NCBI RefSeq assembly: GCF_020921035.1
Contig: NC_063158.1
Coordinates: 14,118,001 to 14,182,000 of the forward strand
DNA: 64,000 nucleotides
Source: Rhodamnia argentea
Taxonomy: Eukaryota > Streptophyta > Magnoliopsida > Myrtales > Myrtaceae
Direction of reading: 5' to 3'
The notes below the pieces were generated by a model. That model made no database searches, had not been told where the DNA came from, and was given only the letters and a program-made list of their open reading frames with translations. How positions within the stretch are numbered: the first letter of the stretch is position 1; each line of letters opens with the position of its first letter. Positions 35,700 through 46,537 of this stretch are shown here, piece after piece. The translations under genes and the position numbers were made by a program.

Positions 35700-38100
35700 A
35701 ATTATTCGTGCATATTTGTATTCAATTGAAACCGGAAGCTAAAAATAGTACATGCTCATTTTGTGCATGTAATATTTACTTTGGACAGCACAATTATTTC
35801 TTCAATGAGGATTCCAAGAATTGCTCCTTGAAAATTTGCAGAAAGACCAGAAAAAAATAAGAAAAGCGGCATTGAGACCTCATTAACAGGTATAGAAACT
35901 CCGTGAAAATTTCTTTAACGGGAATTGGCACTAATAATCTCTAAATTTTGGCTCGATATGTAATGTCATCATTTTCCTTAATCAACAAGAAATGAGAAAT
36001 CTTTTTGTCACCTTTTTACCTTTTTGGTCTTTGTAATGTTTCATCTAAGCAAATTTTAGCTAAGTGATCTCTATAATGGTAAAATTAGAAATTCATTTAC
36101 AATTGTATCGGGTTGATATTCCTGTTATTTCAAATCTAGATGTTTTCATGAGGATATTTAAAAATGTTATTAATTTATCTATGGGTACTCGTACTTATAT
36201 TGATCTAAATCTTCTTCCTTATTTTTTTGGGTTTTAAAATTTTCAGTAATTTAAATCTTTTCCCTAATGTTTTAGATTGACAAAATTTTCAATCTTTTGT
36301 GTTTTGTGCTTTAAAAAATCAAGAATGAGATTTTAGATTAATATGAGTACGAGTATGGAAAAATAAATTAATGTCGTTCCTAGATATACTTATTAAAAGG
36401 CTTAAACATGAAATAGCGGGAATATTAACCCAATACAACTCTTAATGAATTTCTACCTCTGCTAATAATATATAGATCGTAAGTCAAAATTTGCTTAACT
36501 GGAACTATCATTATACTTATAAAGACCAAAGAGATAAAAAGGATAGTAAAAGGAGTATATGTTTTCATTTATTTTTGAAAGAAAATGTTTGGAATGAAAA
36601 GATATTATAAAAGCAGGGAAATAGTGTAATTATGAAAACTTGTAAATGATGCCAAATGATTTATTTGACTTTGTTAGAAAGTTGAGAGACTAGATTGAAC
36701 CAAAAGAATAAAACTGTATATTGGAATGAAGTTTAGGGACTATTAATATCATTTCCTCCTTTAACGCGCGGATGACATTGCGGAAAATTGTTCAATTAGT
36801 TTTAAATTTATTGTACGGCAGCCAATTTAGTCCTAAATTTTTCAATATAGTAAATTTAGTTCTAATCCTTTTGACAATTTGTCAATGAAGTCCTTCCGAA
36901 AATTTCGATAAAAAATCATAGTAGTCGTCTTGCTTTGTGTGAGAGAGAGAGAGAGAGCCGGGGAAAGAAGACAAAGAGGATAGAGGAGAGAGATTGTGCA
37001 AATCTTTGAGAATGAAAGATGAAAAGGCCATCGTGTTTTAGGCCAAACTTTTCGCACCCAACACCCCGGCCATCATCGTGTCATTTGCTCAGTCCGTAGA
37101 ACTTGTATGGCAATAACTTAATGTTGACTAGACTTGGTGGGCCGAGGTCAAGAGAGGAAAATTTATGAATATTTTTATTTAGAATCCTCTAAAAGTAAGA
37201 CAATTTCTAAAAAAAATGTGAGTTTTTCTTAAAAATATCCTAAGCCCGAAATTTTTTTTTCTTGACAAACACATATATATAAATAAATATTTATTATACA
37301 ACGTGTCACACCGTGTCGAAATTATCTATTTTTTAGACACGACGTGTTGACATATTCATGTCTCGTATTTCGTGTCCGTCTCTGCGTCGGCGCTACTTTA
37401 AAGATCATGTGGGCTGTGAAGCCATCAAACCTGGCATGTCCTGCGGGTCCAATCGCAGCCGTCCAACGGCAGGCTCCCCAGCCAATACGCAAGTGAACCA
37501 AGCAAAACGCGCCACGTGTTGGAGTTTTTTGCTCCCATCATTCGTCTTAAAAGATATGATTTTTATATAAATAATTTCTTTAAAATAATAAGCTACCGTA
37601 AGCTTTTAAAAAGATATATTTTTTAATTCGCTCTTTCCCCGCAAAACAAATGTAATTTAAATATTATTAGTTAAGATTCATTTCACACTCACGAGAGAGA
37701 GAGAGAGAGAGAGAAGCACGTATGAGCTGTACTACTGAGCAAGAAGCCAGCTGAGCTGTCGCCTTAGGAATCTACTTTACGGCACCATGCATCACCAATT
37801 GTTAATTCGATTAGCACGACGTCTCTCCCACCCATTTTTTTTTTTTCTACGAACCAAAGATTGTTTGGCCAGAAATTAAGGATAACTGATAGCATTATCG
37901 GATTGTGAGGCTACAAAATCTGTTAGTCTGATAGTTTAATAATACCGTTAATTATTTCTAATCGTGTGGTCTTTCAATCAATGAGTATTCTTTACAAATT
38001 ATAACAGTAATAGTGTGTAAATCAATGAGTATTTTTTACAAAATATAACAATGATGATGTGTAAATCTACGATTGAGATTGCATCGTCTCTGACAATATT
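35700..38100. other. AT-rich intergenic DNA upstream of the CAT genes
   Basis: No gene is supported. 36780-36890 contains phrases such as ccaatttagtcctaaatttt that resemble one arm of a long-TIR element, without a partner. GA microsatellites lie at about 36942-36957 and 37691-37712. A degenerate tandem duplication of about 50 bp (aatgagtattctttacaaat) lies at 37978-38070. Confidence 0.4.
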
Positions 38101-38764
38101 ATCAGGAGTATTTTCAGCGAGTGAGGCTGCCAGCTCCCTTTTCTAAAGTCATATTCCACCGAGCCAACCTCCTCTCCATCTCCACTGTGGCTGGTTTCAC
38201 AGTCGCCCCAGTTATTATTACCCATGCTTCCTTTGTTTCCTCGCGTGGTCTCTCTCTTTGTTCTCCACTTTTGTCCGGATTTTCTCAGCTTTTTCCTTTT
38301 CGCTTTTGGTATAAGTTGGTATCAAGATCCGACCCCATGCGCTCGTCTCTTTTCTGATTCTGCTCAATAGTTAATTCGATCATCACGTAAGTTCCATGAT
38401 GGGTTTTCATTCCTAATGAACGGCTAAGCTTTCCACGTCTTGATCTTGTTTGCATCTGCCTCGTCGTCGTCGTCGTTGTCGAGCTTTTGTACTGAGTCGT
38501 AGCCGGACGTAGGAAACGAAGCCGGCTTTGTCTGAATCATATGCTTGTTCGCTAATGCATTGGAGCATGTCATAGTATCTGCTGTGTTAGAAAAATACGG
38601 GAACAAAAACTTGCCTTTTGTGTGTGTGTGCGCGCACGCTGTGTCGAAACCCGGTATTCATCTTGCTTCTCTCTTGTAGATCGATCCCGTTTCGAGATCG
38701 GCTCGAACTGAGCTCTGTGAATTGTAATTAAAAAAAAAGTGTTTCCTTTTCTTGCAGATCGGTC
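38100..38764 (+). promoter_or_regulatory. 5' leader and leader intron of CAT gene A
   Basis: The leader around 38150-38386 is matched by 41540-41757 upstream of CAT gene B (for example ctgtggctggtttc, and ctttgttctcc further on). In both genes a gtaagttccatgatggg donor is followed by an acceptor cttgcagatc just before the start codon: the leader intron here is about 38387-38757. Leader introns often raise plant gene expression; that role is not shown here. Confidence 0.6.
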
Positions 38765-41275
38765 ATGGGAGGAGCCAGTGATGCAGGCGGCGGAGGAACG
38801 ATGAGGAGGAGGGCGTGCTCGTGCTCCAAGGACGACTTCCTCCCCGAGGAATCCTTCAGGAGCTGGGGAAACTACTGGGGCGCCCTCAAGGACACGCCCG
38901 CGCGGCTGCGGGACCGGGTCCTGACCCGGTCCCTGGAGGCGGCCGAGCTCCACGAGGTCAGGGCCCAGAGCCAGCACGAGATGAAGCGGACGCTGACCTG
39001 GTGGGATCTGATGTGGTTCGGGATCGGGGCCGTCATCGGCGCCGGCATCTTCGTCCTCACGGGCCTCGAGACGAAGGAAGAAGCCGGCCCCGCCGTGGTG
39101 CTCTCCTTCGTGGTCTCCGGCATATCGGCTATGCTCTCCGTCTTCTGTTACACCGAGTTTGCAGTGGAAATACCGGTGGCAGGTCAGTTCTTGAACTTTC
39201 GTTTTTTCCCTCGTTCATCTGTGCCAGTTCTTATGAACTTTGATACGATATCTAGCCGAAGAAATTTGAAGGGTATGAGTTTGGTCGATTGAATTTCACG
39301 TACGTAAGAAAATTTCTCAAAAGCAATCTCGATTCAAGTTAGAACTCGGACGGATTCGTGGGACGCCGTGTGAACGTCCCACGGTTTCTTCCGAGCGATG
39401 AACTTTGGAAAGAAGAATCAAGAATTGGAGATCTCTCCTGTCAATGGAAACGCGTTGACCCGCTTTTGCTTGGATGTGCACTCTCTTTGACCTTTCCGTC
39501 ATATGCAATTTAGCGTTCAGACCGGCCACCGCCGACTTGATTCTTGAAATCAGAGGTCGTCCTGTTTGAAAAGTCATATGCTGAAGTTTAGTTCACAAAG
39601 AAGAAGGGGAAAAAAATAGGATTGAAAAGTATGGCATGAATCGATGATTGTAATATTTTATTTTATTATATCGTTGACGTGAATTCGGTCCGTGTCATGA
39701 TTTTACAATAGATTCGATAGGGTATCAATTCAATTCGGTTTGTGGTTCATGTTTAGATCCAAAGTAATTTTAGGATTATTGAGTGAAACGCGTTGTCTGT
39801 CAGATTTTCACATTAAATCTTTCAAGAAAATACACGGTCTAAATTCTAAAATCAAGATTTTTCATCATTCCATAGGTGGATCGTTTGCCTACTTAAGAGT
39901 GGAGCTTGGGGACTTCATGGCGTTCATAGCAGCGGGCAACATCCTGCTCGAGTACATGATCGGTGGCGCCGCCGTCGCGCGTTCCTGGACATCCTACTTT
40001 GCCACCCTCCTCAACCAAGACCCTCAGCACTTCGTCATCAAGGCCCACGGCCTGACCGATGGCTACAACGAACTAGACCCCATCGCCGTGGGCGTCTGCG
40101 GCATCATCTGCATCTTTGCTGTCCTCAGCACCAAGGGCTCGTCCCGCCTGAACTACATCGCCTCGATCGTGCACGTCCTGGTGATCGTCTTCATCATTGT
40201 GGCCGGCCTCACGAAGGCCAACACGAACAATTACACCCCGTTCGCACCATTCAAGGCTCGCGGCATCTTCAAGGCCTCAGCCGTGCTGTTCTTCGCGTAT
40301 GTTGGGTTTGATGCCGTGTCCACGATGGCGGAGGAGACCAAAAACCCAGCGCGGGACATCCCGATCGGCCTGGTAGGGTCCATGGTTGTGACCACCATTG
40401 CATATTGCTCGTTGGTCATCACACTTTGCCTGATGCAACCATACACGCAGATCGATAAACACGCCCCGTTCTCGGTCGCGTTCAAGGCGGTCGGGATGGA
40501 TTGGGCCAAGTACATTGTCGCTTTCGGGGCGCTCAAGGGCATGACCACAGTGCTGCTCGTCGGGGCTGTGGGGCAGGCCCGGTACCTCACGCACATCGCC
40601 AGGACGCACATGATGCCACCCTGGTTCGCCAAGGTCAACGAGAAGACCGGGACGCCCGTGAACGCCACGGTCGTCATGCTCGCGGCAACAGCGGTCATCG
40701 CCTTCTTCACGAAGCTCGACATCCTGTCCAACCTCCTCTCCATTTCCACACTGTTCATCTTCATGCTTGTGGCGGTCGCCCTCCTAGTGCGCCGGTACTA
40801 TGTCAGCGGGGTCACCAAGCCTGCCGACCGCAACAAGCTCATCGTCTGCATCTTGCTCATAGTGGGCTCTTCGATCGCAACCGCCGCTTATTGGGGTCTC
40901 AGCAAGCATGGCTGGGTTGGGTATGTGATCACGGCGCCCATCTGGCTCCTAGCGACTGTGGCACTGAGGGTGTTCGTCCCGCACGCCCGGAAACCAAAAC
41001 TATGGGGCGTGCCGCTGGTCCCGTGGCTGCCGTCGGCCTCGATCGCCATCAACATATTCCTGCTTGGGTCGATAGACCGGGCTTCATTCGGGCGATTCGG
41101 GATATGGACCGGGTTCTTGCTGTTGTACTACTTCTTCTTCGGGCTACACGCTTCATATGACACAGCCAAGGAGAGTGAAAAGGCCAAGGAGTGGAAGAAG
41201 ATTGAGGAAGGGAATGCAGGCCCTGAAGGTGGTGTAAACAACGGCAGGGAAGCTTCTGCGATTCCTAGTACTTGA
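38765..41275 (+). CDS. CAT1: Cationic amino acid transporter, CAT1 type (gene A)
   Basis: Exons join(38765-39182, 39876-41275), 1818 nt, 605 aa. It belongs to the APC-superfamily CAT transporters, proton-coupled importers of Lys, Arg and related amino acids, usually at the plasma membrane. Evidence: the N-terminal CSCSKDDFLPEESFRSWGNY, then MKRTLTWWDLMWFGIGAVIG, FVLTGLE, SVFCYTEFAVEIPVAGGSFA across the splice site, FFAYVGFDAVSTMAEETKNP, HIARTHMMPPWFAKVNEKTG and VPLVPWLPSASIAINIFLLG, all as in Arabidopsis CAT1. About 14 hydrophobic segments are visible, as usual for the family. Length matches the family (about 590-630 aa). The start codon is fixed by the leader acceptor 7 bases upstream and by alignment with gene B. 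Exons are very GC-rich at third positions. Confidence 0.95.
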
Positions 41276-41539
41276 GACAACACGGTGCCTTGTAAACTTT
41301 TGCAGACCCCTGCTGTTTAATGTGTTTATAATACTTGTGACCCAAGAAAGTGATTGTTCATGAGCAGACTTTGTTTTAAAGACTCCCATATTCTCTCGAG
41401 ACGAGTTATTTCTCCGATCCATCGTCATGATCATCGGCGATATCTCGGATGCCGAACGACGAATAGCAAAACTTAGGTCACAATTCGTGTGCTCTAGAAT
41501 CAAGATAACAAGGTCCATATCTGTAGAACGTCACAGATT

Positions 41540-42106
41540 CAACCTCTTCTCCATCTGTGCTGTGGCTGGTTTCGCGCAGTAGACCGAGTTATTACACATG
41601 TTTTCGCTGTTTCCTCACAAGGTCTCTATCTTTGTTCTCCTTACCTTATTTGAATTTTCTCTGTTTGTTTTGTTCACTTTTAATGTAAGTTGGCATCAAG
41701 ATCGACTCGATTCATGCGTCTCTTTCCCAACTCTGCCTCAACATTCTCAATTATTATGTAAGTTCCATGATGGGCTTAATTGCTAACTTACTTATCTTGA
41801 ATTCGGTGATCTCAAATAAACAAATTGATCTTTCGACATCTTGATCTTGTTTGCATCTGCATTTTCTTCGTCGAGCTTTTGTACGCTAGTGACGCGGAGC
41901 TGGACCACGGAAATGATGATGGCTTTCTGTAAAATCACATGCTTGTTTGCTAATGCATAGGACCAAACACAGGTACAGAATTTGCCTTGTGGTCCAGAGT
42001 CCAAACCATGTCGAACCCCGGTACTGATCTTGCTTCTCTCTTGTTCCTCGAGCCGCTCGAACTGATTTTCGTCTCGTAGAATTTTCCTTTTTCTTGCAGA
42101 TCAGTC
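41540..42106 (+). promoter_or_regulatory. 5' leader and leader intron of CAT gene B
   Basis: Related to the leader of gene A (see that entry). The leader intron runs about 41758-42099, from gtaagttccatgatggg to ttcttgcag, and the coding sequence starts 7 bases later. About 260 bp after the gene A stop must hold both the gene A 3' UTR and the gene B promoter, so the intergenic space is tight. Confidence 0.6.
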
Positions 42107-44188
42107 ATGGAAGGAGCCAGCGGTGCAGGCGGTGAAGGAACTGTGAGGAGGAGGGTGTGCTGTTGCTCAAAGGACGACTTCCTTCCTGAAGAGTCCTTCA
42201 GGAGCTGGATAAATTACTGGGGTGCCCTCAAGGACACGCCGGCCAGGCTTCGGGACAGGGTCCTGACCCGGTCCCTCGAGACGAGGGAGCTCAGCGAGGT
42301 CAAGGCCCGGAGCCAGCACGACATGAAGCGGACACTGACGTGGTGGGATCTGATCTGGTTCGGGATCGGGGTGGTCATCGGGGCTGGCATCTTCGTGCTC
42401 ACCGGCCTCCAGACGAAGGAACACGCCGGCCCCGCCGTCGTGCTCTCCTTCGTGGTCTCCGGCATATCGGCAATGCTCTCCGTCTTCTGCTACACCGAGT
42501 TCGCAGTAGAAATACCAGTGGCTGGTTAAGTTCTTTTTCAAGTTTAGAATCTTTCCTGTCAGCGGAAACACGTTGACCGACTTTGCTCGGATACATGGAA
42601 TCTTCGCTTAAAATTCGTTCCCTATGAATTTTTTTTCGACGTCTTGACATTCGGTCATTTAATTTACTATTTAGATGGAGAATTGTTGACCTGATTGCTG
42701 TTTAATTTAGCAAGGAGAGTCTAAATTCTAAAATCAAAATTCTTATGTCCTTCAATAGGTGGATCATTTGCCTACTTAAGAGTGGAGCTTGGGGACTTCA
42801 CGGCGTTCATCGCGGCGGGCAACATCATCCTCGAGTACATGATCGGTGGTGCAGCCGTCGCGCGCTCCTGGACGTCCTATTTTGCCACCCTCCTCAACCG
42901 CAAACCCGAGGACTTCCTCATCCAGGCCCATGGCCTGGCCAACGGCTACGACCGACTCGACCCCATCGCTGTGTGCATCTGCGGCGTCGTCTGCGTCTTT
43001 GCAGTGCTCAGCACCAAGGGATCGTCCCGCCTGAACTACATCTCCTCGATCGTGCACCTCCTGGCGATTGTCTTCATCATTGTGGCAGGCCTCACGAAGG
43101 TCGACGCGGCCAATTACACCCCATTCACGCCCTTCAAGGCCCACGGCATCTTCAAGGCCTCAGCCGTGCTGTTTTTCGCGTATGTCGGGTTCGATGCTGT
43201 GTCTACATTGGCGGAGGAGACCAAGAACCCCGCACGGGACATACCAATCGGCCTGGTTGGGTCCATGGTTGTGACTACCATTGCCTATTGCTCGATGGTC
43301 ATCACCCTGTGCCTGATGCAGCCATACTACCAGATCGATACATATGCCCCGTTCTCTGTCGCGTTCCAGGCGGTCGGGATGGACTGGGCCAAGTACATTG
43401 TTGCCTTTGGGGCGCTCGAGGGCATGACTACGGCGCTGCTCACCGGGGCGGTGGGGCTGGCCCGGTATGTCACGCACATCGCCAGGACGCACATGATGCC
43501 CCCCTGGTTTGCCAAGGTCAACGAGAAGACCGGGACACCCGTGAACGCCACCATCGTGATGCTCTCAGCAACCGCGGTCATTGCCTTCTTCACGAAGCTC
43601 AACATCTTGGCCGACCTCCTCTCCATCTCCACATTGTTCATCTTCACGCTCGTGGCGATCGCCCTCCTAGTGCGCCGGTACTACGTCAGCGGGGTCACCA
43701 AGCCTGCCAATCGCAACAAGCTCATCATCTGCATCTCGCTCATAGTCGGATCTTCGACTGCGACAGCCACTTATTGGGGCCTCAGCGAGAATGGCTGGGT
43801 CGGGTACGTGATCACGATGCCAATCTGGTTCCTAGCGACTGTGGGATTGAGGGTGCTTGTCCCGCAGGCCCGGGATCCAAAACTATGGGGCGTGCCGCTG
43901 GTACCTTGGCTGCCGTCGGCCTCGATTGCCATCAACATATTCCTGCTCGGGTCAATAGACCGGGCGTCATTCGAGCGGTTTGGGATATGGACTGGGTTCT
44001 TGCTGTTATACTACTTCTTCTTTGGGCTACATGCTTCATATGACATAGCCAAGGAGAGTGGAGAGACCAAGGGCAAGGATGGCTTGGAGTGGAAGAAGAT
44101 TGAGGAAGGGGATGTGAGCTCCACAACACGTACAGCCCCTGGGGGTGTAAATAACGACAGTGAAACTTCAGCGATTCCTAGTATATGA
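42107..44188 (+). CDS. CAT1: Cationic amino acid transporter, CAT1 type (gene B, tandem paralogue)
   Basis: Exons join(42107-42524, 42759-44188), 1848 nt, 615 aa. Exon 1 has exactly the same length as in gene A and the intron falls in the same codon, so the two genes arose by tandem duplication. Protein sequence agrees at most positions, e.g. KDDFLPEESFRSWINYWGAL, FAVEIPVAGGSFAYLRVELG and MTTALLTGAVGLARYVTHIA. Differences cluster in the first extracellular loop (NRKPEDFLIQAHGLANGYDR), in the replacement of VGQARY by VGLARY, and in a C-terminal tail about 10 residues longer (DVSSTTRTAPGG). The intron is 234 bp against 693 bp in gene A. Substrate preference cannot be read from the sequence. Confidence 0.95.
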
Positions 44189-45515
44189 CAAGACAAAAGT
44201 GCCTGGTAAAATGCTGTCATTGCTGACAGCAATGTGTCCATGCTACTTGTGACACGTGACCCAAGAAGTGAGCGTTCATAAGCAGACCTTGTTTTTAAAG
44301 ACTTCCATACTCTCTTGAGGCTAGTTGTTCTCCGATTGACAATCATGATCGTAGCAAATTTAAGCTTAAGCACAAGGTGATCAACTAACAGCCGATTTGG
44401 TTGGAGTAAATGGAGTGAGGCCAGTTGATCACGGAGTCCGACTTGCCGCGTACAAACTCAACCCACCTCGGCTTTCCACCTTAACGAGTGCATATACTCT
44501 CAGTCACACTTGGTTTATAAATAAATTCGAGTACAAGAGGTCACGACACTTTGTACATGGAATATGGTTCGTGTCTCTTAACTTCCAGGAACTTAAGACA
44601 TCTCATCTATCCTGAAACTAAATATATCTAGTTGTTAGACACGACACTCCAAACGACTTCTGATAGCCGTGGTTTTCGGACATCGGGCCACACTTTTTTG
44701 GACGCCCAAAATCGAGCGTCAAAAGTCCGGTCCCTTCTGTGCACTAGCTCATGTCCGGTTCAAATCACGACCAATTCGGCCGTCTAACCATTGAACCGAA
44801 TGGTCGACTACCCAATGTACCCATTGAACCGAATCTCCGAAATAGTAAGATGACTTGATTAGATAAATTAAAAGCACAAGAACTCGATTCAAAAAAGCAT
44901 GGACGAAAATAATTGATTAGAATCTTTGGTTGTGCAATCTAGATTAATGAGAATGCCTTGGATCAATAGATGCTCACGCAATTCATAGTTAACCATTTTG
45001 TACATAATTGTGTAACACCTATATAGATTATTTATTTTAGCAATACAATAATGTTAATTTATTATATAAATCAGATGTTGCATTTGCACAATAAACCGAT
45101 TCAAATTTGAAAATCAAACATATCTGATTTTGTGAAATTTGCTTGGTAGTTTAAGGAGAAGATTATGCATGCGACACAGAACACAAGTTCGATTCTCTAT
45201 GCCATCAAGAGCAAATGATTCTATAATGAACCATCCACTTTAGCTGATGTCTTACCTGGTCCATCACTTTAGTGTGATATTCCATGGTCCTAGGATATAC
45301 ATTTACCGACCCAAAATGAGCTTTCTCATCATAAAAGTTAAACACATAAATTATTGCAATCCAGATTACACCATTTGATTCCAGACCTCATGAGGATCGA
45401 CATCAGTTGGAGTAATGATTATATTTCTTATGTTTTGTCATTGGATTTAGAGATCTTTCAAAAATAAGGAAACTTCAACAAATAAATCAACAAGATTCCA
45501 AAAACTAAGAAAAAC
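44189..45515. other. CAT gene B 3' flank and intergenic DNA
   Basis: The first 200 bases resemble the gene A 3' flank (for example aagtgagcgttcataagcag against aagtgattgttcatgagcag), so the duplication extends past the stop codons. After about 44400 no gene or clear repeat was recognised. Confidence 0.4.
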
Positions 45516-45899
45516 CTAATAAGGTGCAGAATTCAAGTAATGTGCCAAATATGGTAGGCAAATATCACAAAAAGTTACATTTGAACGGAGGCGATGTAAA
45601 CCAATGCCCTCGAATTTCAGACGATAATGAGTTTGCCCATCAACCCAACTATGCCATGCTACACTGAAGTGTTGAAGCTCAACTTGCAAAAGCTGCATGC
45701 GCCACCATGAACCCAGAAGGAGAATATTATCTTCCTAAATCCAAGGTGTGATGGAACCTGGTAAGGCAAATTTGCCAGGGATACAGATGATAAGTTCCAG
45801 TATCTTCTCCATCGTCGCAGAATATCCAGCTTCATATAAAAGAGAAGGTAGCTCACTCATCATGCTTTCATCCATGTCCATGCAAAGGAGGATCGGGTA
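45516..45899 (-). pseudogene. Coding-like remnant with one in-frame stop; unrecognised
   Basis: In one minus-strand frame about 125 codons are readable with a single stop: LLCMDMDESMMSELPSLLYE, AGYSATMEKILELIICIPGK, FALPGSITPWI, stop, EDNILLLGSWWRMQLLQVEL, QHFSVAWHSWVDGQTHYRLK and FEGIGLHRL, ending SAPY. Composition is protein-like and unlike surrounding AT-rich DNA, but I cannot name the family. It lies downstream of the CLPP4 stop on the same strand and could be a decayed exon of another gene, or chance. Confidence 0.3.
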
Positions 45900-46537
45900 A
45901 GAAGTAAGGACATGAGTTTTCCTTAGTTTTGCAGCAATAAAGTTACACCAATGAGTAAAAACACATGAAAAGAATATGACTCCTTGCCACTATCCCATAC
46001 AAGCAGATTGCCACTATCCCATTCAAAAACAAGCAGGTGATATATAAGCATGGCACATCTCACCAATTAAACAATACCTGCTCTTAGAAGTTGGCATTTG
46101 ACTTCCCAATGGAGCAATAAAAGTGTCAAAGCAAGAACAAGATGATCTGTCTTACCTAACCAAATACATCAGGACCTTATATAACTAGAGAATTTGATGT
46201 CTAAATCTCTGGCTGTCTAAAGGATTCCCCGTTCATGTAGAATCATGAATTAAAATGGTCTCCCAATATGTTCCATTGGATACTCTTCCTAAACCCTTTA
46301 TTTTTTAATTAAGTATTTAAGAAATCTCTAGAGGCCAAATGCATATAACACCAGTAACTTCAACATGGCAGATACATATACTCATACATATTTGTACACT
46401 GGTTCTGCAATAGGACTGTAATAGAATACTAAATGCAGAAGTTACCCAACTCCCTGTAGTTGCAATCAGGGATATTAAGTAATACACACAAATGAGCAAA
46501 AAGAAAATTGCTTTCTCACCTGTATTTCCCAACCGCA

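Noticed and set aside
40231..41160. Long frames opposite or out of phase with CAT gene A
   Set aside because: Shadows caused by high third-position GC in a real exon; the in-frame protein is a clear CAT transporter.
42745..44043. 432-codon alternative frame over CAT gene B
   Set aside because: Out of phase with the transporter frame, His/Arg/Pro-rich and low in hydrophobic segments; a shadow of GC-rich coding DNA.
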